From NCBI RefSeq assembly GCF_932294415.1, contig NC_065544.1, positions 12,251,351 to 12,315,350 on the forward strand: a stretch of 64,000 bases of DNA. The letters are read 5' to 3'. This DNA is from Quercus robur. Lineage: Eukaryota > Streptophyta > Magnoliopsida > Fagales > Fagaceae. The notes below the pieces were generated by a model, which saw nothing but the letters and a program-made list of their open reading frames with translations, had not been told where the DNA came from and did no database searches. The first letter of the stretch is position 1. Every line of letters begins with the position of its first letter. This document shows positions 1-12,218 of the stretch, one piece after another. The position numbers were made by a program, and so were the translations under genes.

Positions 1-53
1 GATTTTAATTCTTTTATTATTTTGTTAAAATTGATAAATTAATTTATGTTTTT

Positions 54-1159
54 AAAATGGGATATTGATGTGACATTTTTATTATTATTTTATTAGACAC
101 GTTAGTATTTATTATATGAACAGTGTATCTGTTTGTCACGTAAATATTTATGTTAAGTGAGTAACGATGAGACCAAAATAAGACGCTTTTTTATTCAGGG
201 ACTAAAAACAATAAAATAAAAAAATAGGAATCAAATCGGAAATAATGTCAAAATGTAAGTACAAAAATAGTATTTCTTTCATATTTAAATTCATCTTCTT
301 TCGCTTCTCCTTTTTATCACTTCTGTACTTTCCCTTTTCTTCTTCCTTCACACTATCACCATTTTGTTTTTCTGAGAAAGATGAGTTCTTCACTTGTTCT
401 GAGTTCTTCACTTTGTCTTCCTTTGATTTCTCCTCATCGGTCTCCAGTTTGTGGTGGAATCAAATTGGGTTGGGCCTGTCCTTGCATTGCCCTTTGATGC
501 AGCTCGTTTTCTTCGTCTGACAACCAATTTCTTTGTTCTCTATCTCTATTTTTTCATTTAAAAAAAAATTCAAATAAAAATCAAAGGTCTAAATTCATTA
601 AGGTATATTTAAATCAATAAATCATCACACAGAACAAAGAATTTTTTTAAAAATGAAAAAATATAGATAGAGAACAAAGAAATTAGTTACCAGATGAAGA
701 AAACGAGTTGCATCGGAGGGCAATGCGAGGATAGGCCCAGCCCAATTTGATTCCACTACAAATTGGAGACCGATGAGGAGAAATCAAAGGAAGACAAAGT
801 GAAGAACTCAAAACAAGTGAAGAACTCATCTTTCTTAGAAAAACAAGATGATGATAGTGTGAAGAAAGAAGAAAAGGGGAAGTACAGAAGTAATAAAAAG
901 GAGAAGCGAAAGAAGATGAATTTAAATATGGCAGAAATACTATTTTTGTCATTACATTTTGACATTATTCCCATTTTGGACCTTATTTTTTTATTTTATC
1001 GTTTTTAGTCCTTGAATGAAAAAAGAATTCCATTTTAGTCCCCACCGTTACTTACTTAACAGAAATATCCTACGTGGCAAATAGATACATTGTTTGCACA
1101 ATAAATATTAATGTGGCTAATAAAATAATAATAAAAATGCCACATCAACATCCCATTTT
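54..1159. mobile_element. Long-armed foldback (inverted repeat) element
   Basis: Two arms of about 510 bases (54-562 and 648-1159) are reverse complements of each other around an unpaired centre of about 85 bases. The outer ends pair as AAAATGGGATATTGATGTG against CACATCAACATCCCATTTT. The arms also pair along their length, which is why lysine/glutamate-rich open frames occur as mirror images at 202-411 (-) and 763-1008 (+). Those frames are by-products of purine-rich sequence and I do not call them genes. Long TIRs and no transposase fit a Mutator-like or foldback non-autonomous element. I could not find a convincing target-site duplication, so the exact ends and the family are inferred. Confidence 0.72.
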
Positions 1160-1227
1160 CACATGCATATTATGTTTTTTATTTTTTATTTTTTTATTTT
1201 TTTAAGGGTGAACATGCATATTATGTT

Positions 1228-1794
1228 GAATAATAAATAACATCCTATTAGTATAAAATTTAACATGCATATTAAGATATAAATAACATGCAATCCAATT
1301 ATTACATTTTCAAAATATGTAATTATGTAAATTTTTTTAATAAGAGTTATAGCAGTTTGACTATAAATTATTAATTTGTCCTTATTTTAGTACCATGAGT
1401 TGCTTATATCACTTGACTGAACTAAGTATTCATTTGGATTAACTGTTTGTAAAAATGCATTTTCTTTATGTGGAAATTGCATGTTTGCTGCCGTGATTTA
1501 AAACTCTCATAGGATATACTTTCAACTTCGCTAGTAGCTCTTTCTTTAATAGAGATTTCTCTATCAGATACTATTATCATTTACCACCATTGATCCTATT
1601 TTCACATAACACCTTATCTTTGAAACTTTCTCAACAGAAGCACTAATAGTAATTCCTTTGCCAAACGTGTAACATTTGCAACAATATAGAAAGCACAAGA
1701 ATATGAACAGAGAAAGAGGCAAGGGTTGTAAACATTTACACAAATTCAAATAGAAAATGTCAAAAAAGTAATGTGCCATATATACATGTTCATA
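1228..1794. repeat. Partial third copy of the 3-kb duplicated segment, left part
   Basis: From about 1228 the sequence matches 27985-28550 and 31555-32110 with scattered differences, for example the shared stretches around TTAACATGCATATTAA and CCTTTGTCAAACGTGTAAC. It is cut at 1794 by the hAT element and resumes at 6545. No coding function is recognised. An open frame at 1564-1854 (-) runs over the boundary into the transposon and is not conserved in the other copies. Confidence 0.8.
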
Positions 1795-1919
1795 CAGGGG
1801 GCGTAGCCAGGAATACATACTTGGGGGGGCCGGGTTGTAACAGAGATATACCAAATATAATTCTTAAGTCTATTGGATACAAAATTATCAACTTTCATAT
1901 ATTATTATATACTTGAACA

Positions 1920-2290
1920 TGTTGGGAATTCAACCGAAATTTCAAACCTGTGAGAAACAAAAAAAACAAAACGCCAAAAGTAAAACAATCACACGCACAA
2001 GACAGTATTTACGTGGTTCAGCAATTTGTCTACGTCCACAGAGTTGCAGGGATTTCACTATTATCAAAGAAAATTACAATGTGCGGCTACAGTGTTTTTC
2101 TTTCTCAAAAACAACAACAAGACAAAACCCTAATCACCAAAAAAACGGCTTTTATATCCTGCGCACAGGATTCACAATGGGTTACAAAACGGGCCAAAAA
2201 TTTTTTGTCGGCCCAAGCCTCCACTCCATGGACTAAGCCTCAGTAAATCTCTCATTATTCGGGTCAGATCGGGTCATCAACCGAATCAAA
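1920..2290. other. Repetitive non-coding tail inside the hAT element, possible LTR-type relic
   Basis: This stretch lies between the hAT terminus and the end of the transposase frame. It starts TGTTGGGAATTCAACC and contains a block around ACGTGGTTCAGCAATTTG followed by CTACGTCCAC, wording that I associate with LTRs and related short elements of plant retrotransposons. A similarly worded block occurs at 63640-63700. I found no matching target duplication and no second terminal repeat, so this may be an old nested fragment or simply hAT sequence. It has no believable coding content despite open frames at 1913-2246. Confidence 0.3.
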
Positions 2291-4700
2291 TCATGCCTGA
2301 CGACGATTTTTCATGGAATAAAATTCATCCATTATCATCTCTATAGTGAATTTCCCTGCAATTTCCTTCTCTATATAAACTATCATATTATCTGCCAAAA
2401 GCTCATCCTCCATTCTATTGCGAAGTCTTGTTTTTAACAACTTCATAGCTGAGAAAGCTCGTTCTGTAGTTGTTGTAGAAACTGGAAGGGTCAACACAAG
2501 ACGAATAAGTCTGTCAATCAAAAAATATATTTTAGACTTTCCTGAAATTTTTAGTCCCCTACATAGCTCGGAAATTGTACTCATATTCTGAAAATCTGGA
2601 TGTTTTATCACATCAAGCTCATAATGTCGCAATTGAGACTCCAAAAGTTCTTGTTCATGTTCAGTGAAATCTTGAGGATAATATTTCTTAACCAAATTGC
2701 ATATATCAACAATTTTGGATAATCTAAAAGCATCGTTGGGATTTAAAGCTGAACTAAGAATGACAAATTCTGTTGTTAGCGCACAAAATCTACTTTTCAA
2801 TTCTTGCAATTGAAAGTCTATTGCAACTGTAAATATGCCAATTCTAAAATGATGTTCCATTGTTAAATTGTCATCTTGACGACGATATCTACCTCGACCT
2901 TTAGTGTAACGAGCATTCATATCAGGAATATCAATTTCATGTTGCTCACAAAATGATATAACACTAGCAAGTAAAGGCTCCCATCCATCATCTCTCAACT
3001 TTTGAATAAGTGATTTTGTAGTTGAAACTATATGCATGGCATTTAAAAGGTCTTGAGATTGTTGTTGCAAAGCTTGACAAAGAACATTAGTAATTCCCAT
3101 TACCTCTTTCATCAAATGCAAGATTAAAATAAATTCAAATGATGTTAATACCTGATAAGCTCCCTCGACATCACCGTGTTGTTTATAATTAGCCCCTTCC
3201 TCAGAAATAGTGTTGATGACTTTGCAAATAGCATCAAACATTTTAATCAAACTACAAATAGATTGAAAATGAGATCCCCACCTAGTATCTCCAGCTCGTT
3301 GCAAAGTACCAATCTGGTTTGCACCTCTTCCAGTCTTAATTTCATTAGAAGCAATCATATTCTCAACTTGTTCTGCTTGAGCATGTTGCAATTCATCATT
3401 ACGCTTACTAGAACCAACAACAATATTGATAATATTAACCAAATGATCAAAGAATTGATGAACATCTTTTACTTCTCTAGATGCTATAACTAGAGCTAAT
3501 TGCAACCTATGAGCCATACAATGTACATAATAAGCATATGGGCAATCTTTAAGAAAAAGAGCTTGTAATCCATTCCATTCACCATGCATGTTACTAGCCC
3601 CATCATATCCTTGACCTCGAATATTTTCAATGTGGAGGTTATAACAAGAAAGGACAGCACATATCTCATTCTTTAAAGTCAATGCAATAGTGTCTCTAAC
3701 ATGCACAACATGAAAAAAAACACTCTTTAATAAAACCTTCTTTATCAACAAATCTCAAAATGATGGCCATTTGCTCTCTCTTCCACTCATCCCAAGCTTC
3801 ATCAACAAGAATGCAGAATTTTGCATCTCCAATTTCTTCACGAATAGCATTTCGCACATTATTAGCAAGAATATGAAAAATCTCCTTTTGAATTGTGGGT
3901 GATGTATATTTGGCATTTCCAAGAGCATTTTCCAAGACAACACTAGCTACTTTGTCATTGAAAGTTGATGTGAGTTTTATCAATTCAATAAAATTGCCTC
4001 TATTTTTTGAATCAAGGCTTTCATCATGACCTCTAAAAGCACAAGCTTGGAATGCTAGCCATCGAGCACACTCTATTGAGGTTTTGAGTCGCAACCGATT
4101 ATTCTCTAATTCTTTTGACGTTTGTTTCTCAATTAGCTTGTCAATATGTCATGAATAATTCTGTAAATCCTCACAACATTTCACAACAATTTTATGTGGA
4201 GAGTTTGGTTCTTTCCCTTCATGACGAATTAAAGGACAATTAATTCCTTCTTTCACCTTTTTCCAATTATTAAAACCTATTGAAATGAATACATCTGATC
4301 CGGGATGACCTATTGGTTTCTTAAAAAGATAGCAAGGTAGACAATATAATGCATCCATTGAAGGTGAGTATTCCAACCAATCCTTATGTGAAACAAACCA
4401 TGAAGGTTGAAATCGATGACAATGAGTATCATCATTGTATGGATAGACTATATCTTTAGGTTGGTATGGACCTATTATGAGATAAGCTCGTCGGATTTCA
4501 TCTTGTTTGTTGATAGGAAATTCACATATTTGTTTACATGTTCCTGGATCACGATTTATCTCTTCAGATTGAAGTTTTGGACATTTGGAGGGGTGTTCAT
4601 CAGGCATCGAAGTATTAGCACTTGTTTCTACAGCCACAGGTGTCCTAATTTCTGAATTGCTAACATCTTTTTTCTTAAAGAATGCATCAATTGTTTTTCA
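2291..4700 (-). pseudogene. hAT transposase (TTF-type zinc finger / DUF4371 / hAT dimerisation), broken
   Basis: Reading leftward there are three blocks. The first, 4637-4149, has a TTF-type zinc-finger region with Cys pairs around YCLPCYLFKKP and a following NNWKK motif. The second, 4094-3696, is DUF4371-like with ILVDEAWDE and REQMAIILRFVDKEG. The third, 3751-2291, carries QGYDGASNMHGEW, CMAHRLQLAL, GDTRWGSHF and the C-terminal hAT dimerisation motif TTTTERAFSAMKLLKTRLRN. An in-frame TGA at about 4149 separates the first two blocks, and a frame change at the A run near 3713-3720 separates the last two. The expected start (a KTIDAFFKKK-like leader near 4690) also follows a TGA. Plant proteins of this family are often annotated 'zinc finger MYM-type protein 1-like' and are usually about 700-800 residues, which fits the combined length. 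It is the former transposase of the surrounding element. Confidence 0.9.
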
Positions 4701-5640
4701 TTTGCTCATAATTCTTTTAGCTTTAAGAATATGACTCAATTAACCTGAAAAGAATTTTAAAAAATAAAATTTTAATTAGAAATTTTTGCTTAGTTATATG
4801 AATGTTATTCATACTCAAGGAAAAAACAAAATTTTCACTATAATTTAAACAGTCAACCCATTTTTAATACAACTTTAATTAATAATAACCCCTAAAAAAA
4901 ACAAAAATAATTTAATTAATTTGTCTTTTATAATGTATTGGTTAATTTAATTATATAGCTTTAATTATTGTTGTTTAGCATAACAATAAACTATATTGCT
5001 TTAATTTATTTGTCATTAATTATAATGTTTTAATCCTAGTTGGTAATTATGCGTATGTTACATGTAAAATACGCGTACATACGTAACAATTGATAAAACT
5101 CTCGTTTGCCGATTTGTTTCCAATTGTACAGTAAATTACGTATTATTTTGGAATGAGAGTTTCATTCCCGTTTGTAATGCACGAAAGTTATAAACTGCGG
5201 AAACATACGGGCTATAAAATACTAAAGAGATAAAGTTGAAGTCAACTATATCAATAAATGATTAAACAATTCCTAAGAAATAGCCTTAAAAGAGTGAAAC
5301 ACATATCCTTTGTTACAATTCCTAAAATATAGCAATAAACAATTAAACAATTCCTAAAAAATTGCAATAAATGATAGCTAATAATTTAATTATTAGCTTT
5401 TGAATAAATATTAATTATTATTTAATAATGTTGGTTTACACTAAAAACCAACACACTGACCATTGACCAATAAAAAGGAATAACCGGATAAGATAAAGAC
5501 AAATTTATAAAGACAAACAGGAAAAAAAAAAAAAAAAAAGTAAAAATCAACCAATGAAAGAGTGAGATGCTATTAAAGTTAAAAGAATAAAAAGACTCAG
5601 GCAGATTTCATTTCCATTTATCCATTCGGTCATTCAGTGT

Positions 5641-5673
<33 letters not shown>
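5641..5673. repeat. GA microsatellite
   Basis: A run of GA dinucleotides within the upstream region of the hAT element. A shorter purine run recurs near 5828-5855, and the two neighbourhoods (5630-5720 and 5825-5900) share GAGGGAGGGCCGGA-like wording, which suggests a small internal duplication. Confidence 0.85.
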
Positions 5674-5678
<5 letters not shown>

Positions 5679-6291
5679 GAGAAAAACCTTGAGGGAGGGC
5701 CGGACTGCCGGAGTTGGAGCGAAGGAAGCAACGAGTCAACGGCAGATCTCCGATGAGTGATGACTGATCTACCGTCTGGCATCTACGATCTACAAAAATT
5801 TCGTTTCATTTTTCATTTTAGTGACAGTGAGATAAAGAGAGAGAGAAAAAGAGAGAAATACCTTAAGGGAGGGCCGGAGGGAGCACCAGAGCAGAGGCTC
5901 ATCTCCGATCTGTGATGAGGAGCGAGCGACGACGGCGACGACGACAACGACGAGCGAGCTGCGGCGTCGCGGCGATGTGACCGTGGGTTTGCTGGGGTTT
6001 GGTTTTTATTTGTGTATTGGGGATTTTTTTTTTTTAGATAAAAACCTCTGTCTCTCTGTGTTCTATGTGTTTCTCTCTGTGTTCTCTGTGTTTGGTTTGC
6101 TGTTGAGTTTGGTTTGCTCTGTATAGGCAGTATTGGGCATTGGGGTATGCTTTCTCTGCCACCGATTTGATTTCTCTGCCAGCAACATGATGGTTGGATT
6201 TTCTGATTCTCTGTAATTTTTTTTTTTTTTTGGTTGAGAATGCGTGGGCTTGCCGTGAGCGAGCTACTGGGCTTACCATGGGCTTCTCTGT

Positions 6292-6325
<34 letters not shown>

Positions 6326-6544
6326 GGCTTTTTTTTTTTTTTTTTGCTTGAAAGTAGAACAGATAAATTTTTTTTTTTTTTTTTAATTTGAGGATGTTCC
6401 TAATTTTTTATTGAGGCCTAGGAGAATGGGTGAGAAATTGGTAGGGGGGGCCTAATTATTTTTTCTTCATAGTCTAATGGGAATTTTTTTTTTTTTTTTG
6501 TAGGGGCCACAGCCCCCCCAAGCCACTATGTGGCTCCGCCCCTG

Positions 6545-7275
6545 TGTTCATAATATGTTCACCTGCTTCAATAAAGGCAATTTTCACATGTTCATTTAAC
6601 CAAGGAATTGTGCACCAGCTTGGCTAAAAATTTTAACACATGCGAAGTACAGAGGTTCATCACCATTCACCAACCATCTTAAAGTGCAAAAGTTCATGAC
6701 GTAGGACAAGGGGGGAACAAAACAAAATCATATTTGACAAATCAGAGTTAAATTTGGGTGGCTGGGGCTTTGATGAATTATTAGGATTAGGTTTTGGGGG
6801 GTAGTAGGCTAGAAAATAATAAGGATAATATAGGGTTTTCAATGGGGAAAAGAAATAATAGAGGGTTCAAATTTTAAGGATTAAACAAAGGGTGAAAAAC
6901 CAAGATTTGGGTTGATGTTCTAAGGATGTGGACAATAACTTATGAACAGTAACATAGCATCACTCCTAGAATTTGGTTTTGACATTTTACCTTAGAGAAG
7001 GTTGCATCACACAAATGACGGACCTCACGAAAGCTTCATAACTCTAAAATCTGAAATTATATTATTCTTTAATAGAAAGTATTACAATCCTTTAAATAAA
7101 AGACTTTATTTTAACAATCTTTTAAATAGAAGACCTATTCCTAGTGGAAATAGGACTGTATTTTAAACTCATAATAAGACTTGGACTTGGACTCTTTGGG
7201 CTTTATTACTAAGCCCAAACTAATTAACTAAACTCATATAAAACTAAAATAAAACCCAATGGACTAGCACAGCCC
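6545..7275. repeat. Partial third copy of the duplicated segment, right part
   Basis: Sequence resumes after the hAT target duplication and follows 32118-32935 closely, including the blocks around GGACAATAACTTATGAACAG and GGGCTTTATTACTAAGCCC. Homology stops at about 7275 (32935 in the other copy). No gene was seen. The short open frame at 6660-6842 (-) is not maintained in the paralogous copies. Confidence 0.8.
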
Positions 7276-7401
7276 AAAATAATTGTATCGGTCTCCAGGT
7301 TAGTTGCCAAAGACAACGCGTATTTAATTCCTTCGGCCTCGACCTAGAGGGGGAGGTTGGTGTTTACCTTTTGTGAGCAAGCAAAATACCAACTCCCCTC
7401 C

Positions 7402-8640
7402 CTAATCTCTAGCCAACATAGGTATGGCTGAGAACCTCAGGCCAATTGCTGCATAAATGTTTATTTTAACATATGACCTTATTGGGGGAAACCAAACTTG
7501 GGTTGAAGCAACTGAAGCACCAGAGAAATCAGCAACTTCAAAGAATCTATTCAAATTATCTTTGGCAGGCATACAACCAGTTGTAGTTCTCCAAACCAGC
7601 ATTTTATGCCGTTCAAGCAACTTAAGACTTCCAAATTCTACCCCCACAGAGAATCAAAGGGTGTTGAATAGTTGAATATGCTGATTTAACATTAAATTCG
7701 CGGAAATTGAGTGGGTCCAAATCCATCTGTCCTCTAGACAATTTGGGGAGATTGGGATGTGCCAAATAAGCTCAATGGTAGCATTTTCAAACCAGTCTCA
7801 GCTGTTGAATGTCCCTGCCAAAATGATCAGAGTTAAGAAGTTGAGAGACCAGTAAAATTTAATAAGATTAACCCCTAAATGGGAATAAAATTTGGGTTAT
7901 CCGGAATCCACAGATCCTCCCATATCCTGATTGAGTTACCATTACCAATTGAAATACAAGTTGCCTCTGAGATAAGACACTTACACTAGACTTCTCCAAA
8001 TAGGAGATGATTTGCTGGTTGAATGGTGCCTTAGCCAATTCTGACGAACCTTATATTTGGCTCTCAAAACATTAACACAGAGGCAATTCTTCCCAGACTA
8101 AATCCACCAGGCAAGTTTGGATATGAGTGCTTGGTTGAAATCCCAAAATTTCCTAAAACCCAAACCTCCTTCCTTTTTGGGCCTTCATAGCAAAGACCAA
8201 GCAATAGGAGTCCAAAATGAACTTGACTTCGTTTTGGGGTTCCACCAAAACCTACGGACCACTGCATCAAGTTGATCACAAATTCTTTTTGGGAGTTGCA
8301 ATCCAGCCATGGTGTAAGTCAGAATTGATTGAGCTACAGATTTGCTCTTCCAGCCGCTAAGCTTGCTCTCCAGCATGTCTTTCACATACTTGAAGCCCCA
8401 GTTGTGTTCAATCTAGTTAAGAAATTGATTGCTAACACCTTTAGAAGGGAAGACACCTGCTTTTTCCACACTGATCATTTGACCCGACCATGAACAATAT
8501 TTTTCCAAGCACCTTTTGAGGGTAACCAGCTCTGACGTCTTCACCTTACGAAAAATGACATTATCTACATAGCAGAGTTTAGAAATAGGTGGAGCTGTGC
8601 TAGCCACTTTTACTTCAGACAAATTGTTTCGGCTAATTTA
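7402..8640 (-). pseudogene. LINE (L1-type) ORF2 fragment: reverse transcriptase tail and zf-RVT
   Basis: Broken minus-strand reading frames give recognisable parts of a plant non-LTR retrotransposon ORF2. At 8622-8413 is the reverse transcriptase segment around LCYVDNVIF, where the catalytic YADD box has become YVDN, followed by ISVEKAGVFPSKGVS. At 8385-8064 are LSGWKSKSVAQ, RRFWWNPKTKSS and CYEGPKRKE. At 7647-7402 is a zf-RVT region with MLVWRTTTGCMPAKDNL, then the start of an RNase H-like part (WFPPIRSYVKINIYAAIG). Frames shift several times, the first half of the reverse transcriptase and the whole of ORF1 are absent, and no poly-A tail or target duplication was found. It is a 5'-truncated, dead copy. 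Confidence 0.85.
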
Positions 8641-9730
8641 TTCTCTCTGAATTAACGCTCTCTAATCTCTATTACTTACTAAATGGACAAGTCTCTTAAA
8701 ATGCAACAAATGCCATATTGATTTGAATGGACATTATTTCAGAGGAAATTCGATTATTGCTAGAATTAAATAACCTTTGATTTCTTCAAAAAAAAAAAAA
8801 ACTTTGATAGCTTGACCCAACAATTATTTTTGCTAGGATTTGGTAGCTTTTTATAATGTTATTGCCTGCAATGTGGTGGTTGGTAGAGTATAAGGATAAA
8901 CTCTGTTACTTTGATGGATAATTGGTGTGATGTGTAAATGTGTATTGTATATGAGTATTCGTAGTGTGCAGGAAGGAAATCAGAACATTTGCAGTTTACA
9001 GGTTCTTTAAAAGAAGCTACATTGATTCTATTTTCTCATCCAACAAAAGAAAAAGAAAAAGAAAAAGAAAGCTAAATTAATGAGGAGCTGCAGTATGGTG
9101 TTAAAACACAAGTATTGTAATCTCTAAACTCTCTTTTTTTCCCCCCCGGAGTGGCTGGGGTGTTGAGTTTCTTTGCTTCCAAAAGAATCATATTTGTTTT
9201 CAATGCTCCGATTATTTAGCATAAAACATTTTGACAGAAAATGTTTGAAAACGATTTTAGGGAAACTATTTGTTTTCTAATTTTTGGTTGTGATTTTGAA
9301 AGTGCTTTGAAAAACATTTTTTGATGTTTGGTATGTATGAAAGATCACAAAATTTTCAGTACTTTTATATAGAAATGAAATAAGAACTTTGATTCACCAC
9401 TTTGAAGTGAAAACAAGAAACAAGCAACTTGTAACCACCGCAGCACCCTAAAATGATAGATGGTGGCCTTGTGATGACATTTACTCACCATCTTTGTGAC
9501 AAATGGTTATTAGGAAATGGCAAGGAGCAAAAGACAAAATGTATCACATAATACAGTTTTTATTTTTATTATTTATTTTTGGATACACAATAGAAAAAAC
9601 TCTAACAACTGATATTTTTTTTTTTTTTTTTTAATAAAACCTTTGTGAAACATAAAAAATACACAAAGGAGTCTGTTCTTGCCTAACAAGCGAGCAATTT
9701 TGACCTTAATGAAAACAAAAATCTTGTCTT
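8641..9730. other. Intergenic; 3' flank shared with the RLP paralog
   Basis: AT-rich sequence with no gene seen. The part from about 9470 (around TGACAAATGGTTATTAGG) resembles 19560-19640 downstream of the third RLP copy, so the duplication that made the cluster included 3' flanking DNA. Short AAAAG repeats lie at 9050-9072 and a T run at 9617-9632. Confidence 0.6.
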
Positions 9731-11415
9731 TCAAATGATTAAAGATTTGAAAGTAAGCTTGCCTCTATGATGTTTTAACAACTGTGCTCCGCAAACTCCA
9801 CAAAACCCAAAAATAAAGCCAGCTATAATGCTAATGTAGAACGATAGTGACTCAGGTCTGTCTTCATCATTCTTATCTGCTCCTATATTACCACCTCCAT
9901 TGGGTTTTGCTTCAGGATCAGCATCTTCCCCAGGGCACCTTGTTGAAAGAAAAGGTCCAGAGAGTAAAGAATTACCTTCGTAGATGGACGGGTCATTGAT
10001 GGTTTGAAGTTGATTCTCAGATGGAATTTCTCTAGACAAGTTGTTAAATGACAAATTCAAGTAACTCAAGAATGTCAAGGATGACAAGCTTTGAGGAATG
10101 GGACCAAAAAGTTGGTTTCTTGAGAGATCAAGTGATTCCATACTTCTTAAGTTTCCAATGCTCTCAGGAATTTTTACTGTCAAGTGATTCATAGAGAGAT
10201 TCACGATGCCCAATTTTAAGAGGCTTGTTATATTATCAGGTATTTCTCCTGACAGATTATTTCCTGATAGGTCTAAGGAATGGACAAGATAAATAGTAGT
10301 TTCATACACATATTCTCTTCCTTTAGTAAATACCACCATCTGCTCATAAACATTTGAAAGAGTGATTTGATCAGTTTTGCTCATATTCCCTAAACATGAT
10401 GGGATTGCTCCAGACAAATCATTTTGTGCGAGGTCCAGAATTTGAAGATTTGAAAGAAGACACAATTGTTGAGGAATGTCCCCAACAAACAAGTTGGATC
10501 TTAGGCTTAACCTCAATAATGATGATACGCTCCCTCCTATCCATGTTGGTAGGTTTCCATAGAATTTGTATCCTCCAAGATCAAGGTTTGCCAATTTTGT
10601 GCAATTCCTCCAGATTAAAGGGAATTGTTCTTCAAAATTATTTTTTTCCCAATGATAACCACTGTAATGAACTCAAAAATTGCATTGAACTTGGAAGTTT
10701 ACCAGATATATTGTTGTTTGTACCATCCAATAAATTTAACGACCACAAATCCTCCCAATGAGGAGGGAGTTCCCCAAATAGGCTGTTGCTTCTCAAAATA
10801 AGAATTTCCAAGTTTTTTAGCATTCCAATGGAAGGGGGGATCCTACCAGTTATAAAATTTGAAGCGAGTTCCAAGAGTCGTAAATTGGGAAGCATTTCAT
10901 CTATGTTTTTAGGCATAGTTCCAGAAAAATTATTTGTATGAAGGAATATAATTTCCATCTTTTCACTAGGAAAAAGTGGGACTTGACCATTGAAATTGTT
11001 GAAACTCAGATCCAAGTATGATGCAATAGAATAAAGATTGGAAGTTATTATGCGAAAGAGTCAAATCAGTGATCCTTGAAAATGTGGAAGTCCAAAACTC
11101 TTGCGGAATGGTGTCAGAAATGCCAGCATTATAAAGACTAAGAGTATCAAGTTCAGTTTGAGTTTGAAGCTATGGAGGAAAGTTGGGCCTATCAACATGT
11201 TATCTAACTGAACAAATCTTAGGTCAAAAGGAGGAACCCAATCATGTTTCACATCTAAAACCAATGATAGTGTTGTGGAAAGTACAGACAAGTCTAAAGA
11301 TGTTAAACGTGTAAGATTCTTAAAATGGGCTTCGGTTAAGACACCTTCCCAATAATTCTCACCAAGATCCAAATAAGCAAGCATTGATAGATTTCCCACA
11401 CTTTCCGGAATATAA
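9731..11415 (-). pseudogene. Receptor-like protein (EIX-type LRR), 5'-truncated pseudogene
   Basis: Minus-strand blocks at 11399-11061, 11015-10638 and 10594-9731 encode plant extracellular leucine-rich repeats of about 24 residues, for example LDLSGNNLSGEIPDNITSL and SLDLSRNQLFGPIPQSLSSL. They are followed by the island-type segment FTKGREYVYETTIYLVHSLD, an acidic juxtamembrane stretch and a transmembrane helix (FYISIIAGFIFGFCGVCG). The nearest relative is the copy at 19788-22883. The signal peptide, the N-terminal cap and roughly the first third of the LRRs are missing. The frame changes between blocks and again after the transmembrane helix, where the paralog has a longer basic tail. Functional EIX-class RLPs sense microbial ligands at the plasma membrane with SOBIR1-type kinases; this copy cannot. 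Confidence 0.88.
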
Positions 11416-12216
11416 TGGAAAGAACCAGTATGAGGAGAAGAGAATGGAAAATAAAGATGATAGTTCTTACCATTCTGCTTGTGAAGTACTTAGACGTCTA
11501 AGGCTCTAGTTTTGTTGTATGTTTTGTAGTGGATACTTGAACTGCCCTGCCAAATCGATTTATAACATGGGATTCCGTGCATGCATTAATTTTGTTAAAA
11601 ATATCAGGCGATATCAGCTGGGTTACAAAATTCTTGTTTCAAATTCGCATAATTTGGGGTATCACGCAATGTGATAAGTCTTTGACGGGTTTGCACATGC
11701 ATGTTCATAAAACTTTCATTTCATGTTAACCATTTGTAACTCAAACAACTATTTAAATAAGGCCAAAGCCAATCAAGTACCATATAACCTATTACGGTAA
11801 CATACTAGGTAGAATACAGTGCAAACGAATATGCATAGCATTGAAGGTTAAGGGGCTGGCCAATTTAGACAGGTATTAGGATCAATTTCGTGGTTTGCAG
11901 CATGGGTTTACCTTGTAATTCACATTCAAAAGAAATGCTTCAAGCAAAAATAAAAGGCCAAAACAGAGGTCATACAGTAATATACAATATAAATTGATTG
12001 TAAATCTGATACCAAAACTAATGCTTCAAGCAAAATAGAAGGCCAAAACAGAGGTTAAACAATAATATAAATGAACTTTGTAAATTCATAGCAAAACAAA
12101 TGCTTCGAGCCAAAATGAAAGTCCAAAAACTGATGGTATACAATAATATAGATTGAATTTATAATTCGCATACCATTTAAGACTTTTTCGTATACAATTA
12201 TAGAGGAACAAATTAG
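11416..12216. other. Intergenic, no gene seen
   Basis: AT-rich sequence upstream of the truncated RLP copy. A loosely repeated unit of about 95-110 bases (around AAGCAAAA...GGCCAAAACAGAGGT) recurs two to three times at 11930-12160. Homology to the neighbouring RLP gene ends near 11415, so this is where the truncation joined foreign sequence. Confidence 0.5.
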
Positions 12217-12218
12217 TA

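Larger units (their letters stand above)
1795..6544 (-). mobile_element. hAT-superfamily DNA transposon, 4750 bp, complete ends
   Basis: The left end begins CAGGGGGCGTAGCCA. The right end, read on the opposite strand, begins CAGGGGCGGAGCCA, so the terminal inverted repeats are of typical hAT form. An exact 8-bp direct repeat, TGTTCATA, lies on both sides (1787-1794 and 6545-6552), as hAT transposases produce. The related copies near 28540 and 32118 lack the insertion, which confirms the boundaries. The transposase is on the minus strand (2291-4700). The upstream part of the element (4740-6544) is AT-rich with a GA microsatellite at about 5641-5673, a GC-rich patch at 5880-5990 and long T runs at 6290-6390. 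With a broken transposase the element should be non-autonomous now. Confidence 0.93.

Noticed and set aside
202-1008. Lysine/glutamate-rich open frames on both strands
   Set aside because: They are mirror images produced by the inverted repeat and purine bias, with no domain or start context.
1564-1854. 96-codon open frame, minus strand
   Set aside because: It crosses the hAT boundary and is not conserved in the two other copies of the segment.
5930-5990. GAC/GCG-rich patch that could be a coding exon of the hAT element
   Set aside because: Simple trinucleotide-like composition, no open frame of useful length, no similarity to transposase N-termini.
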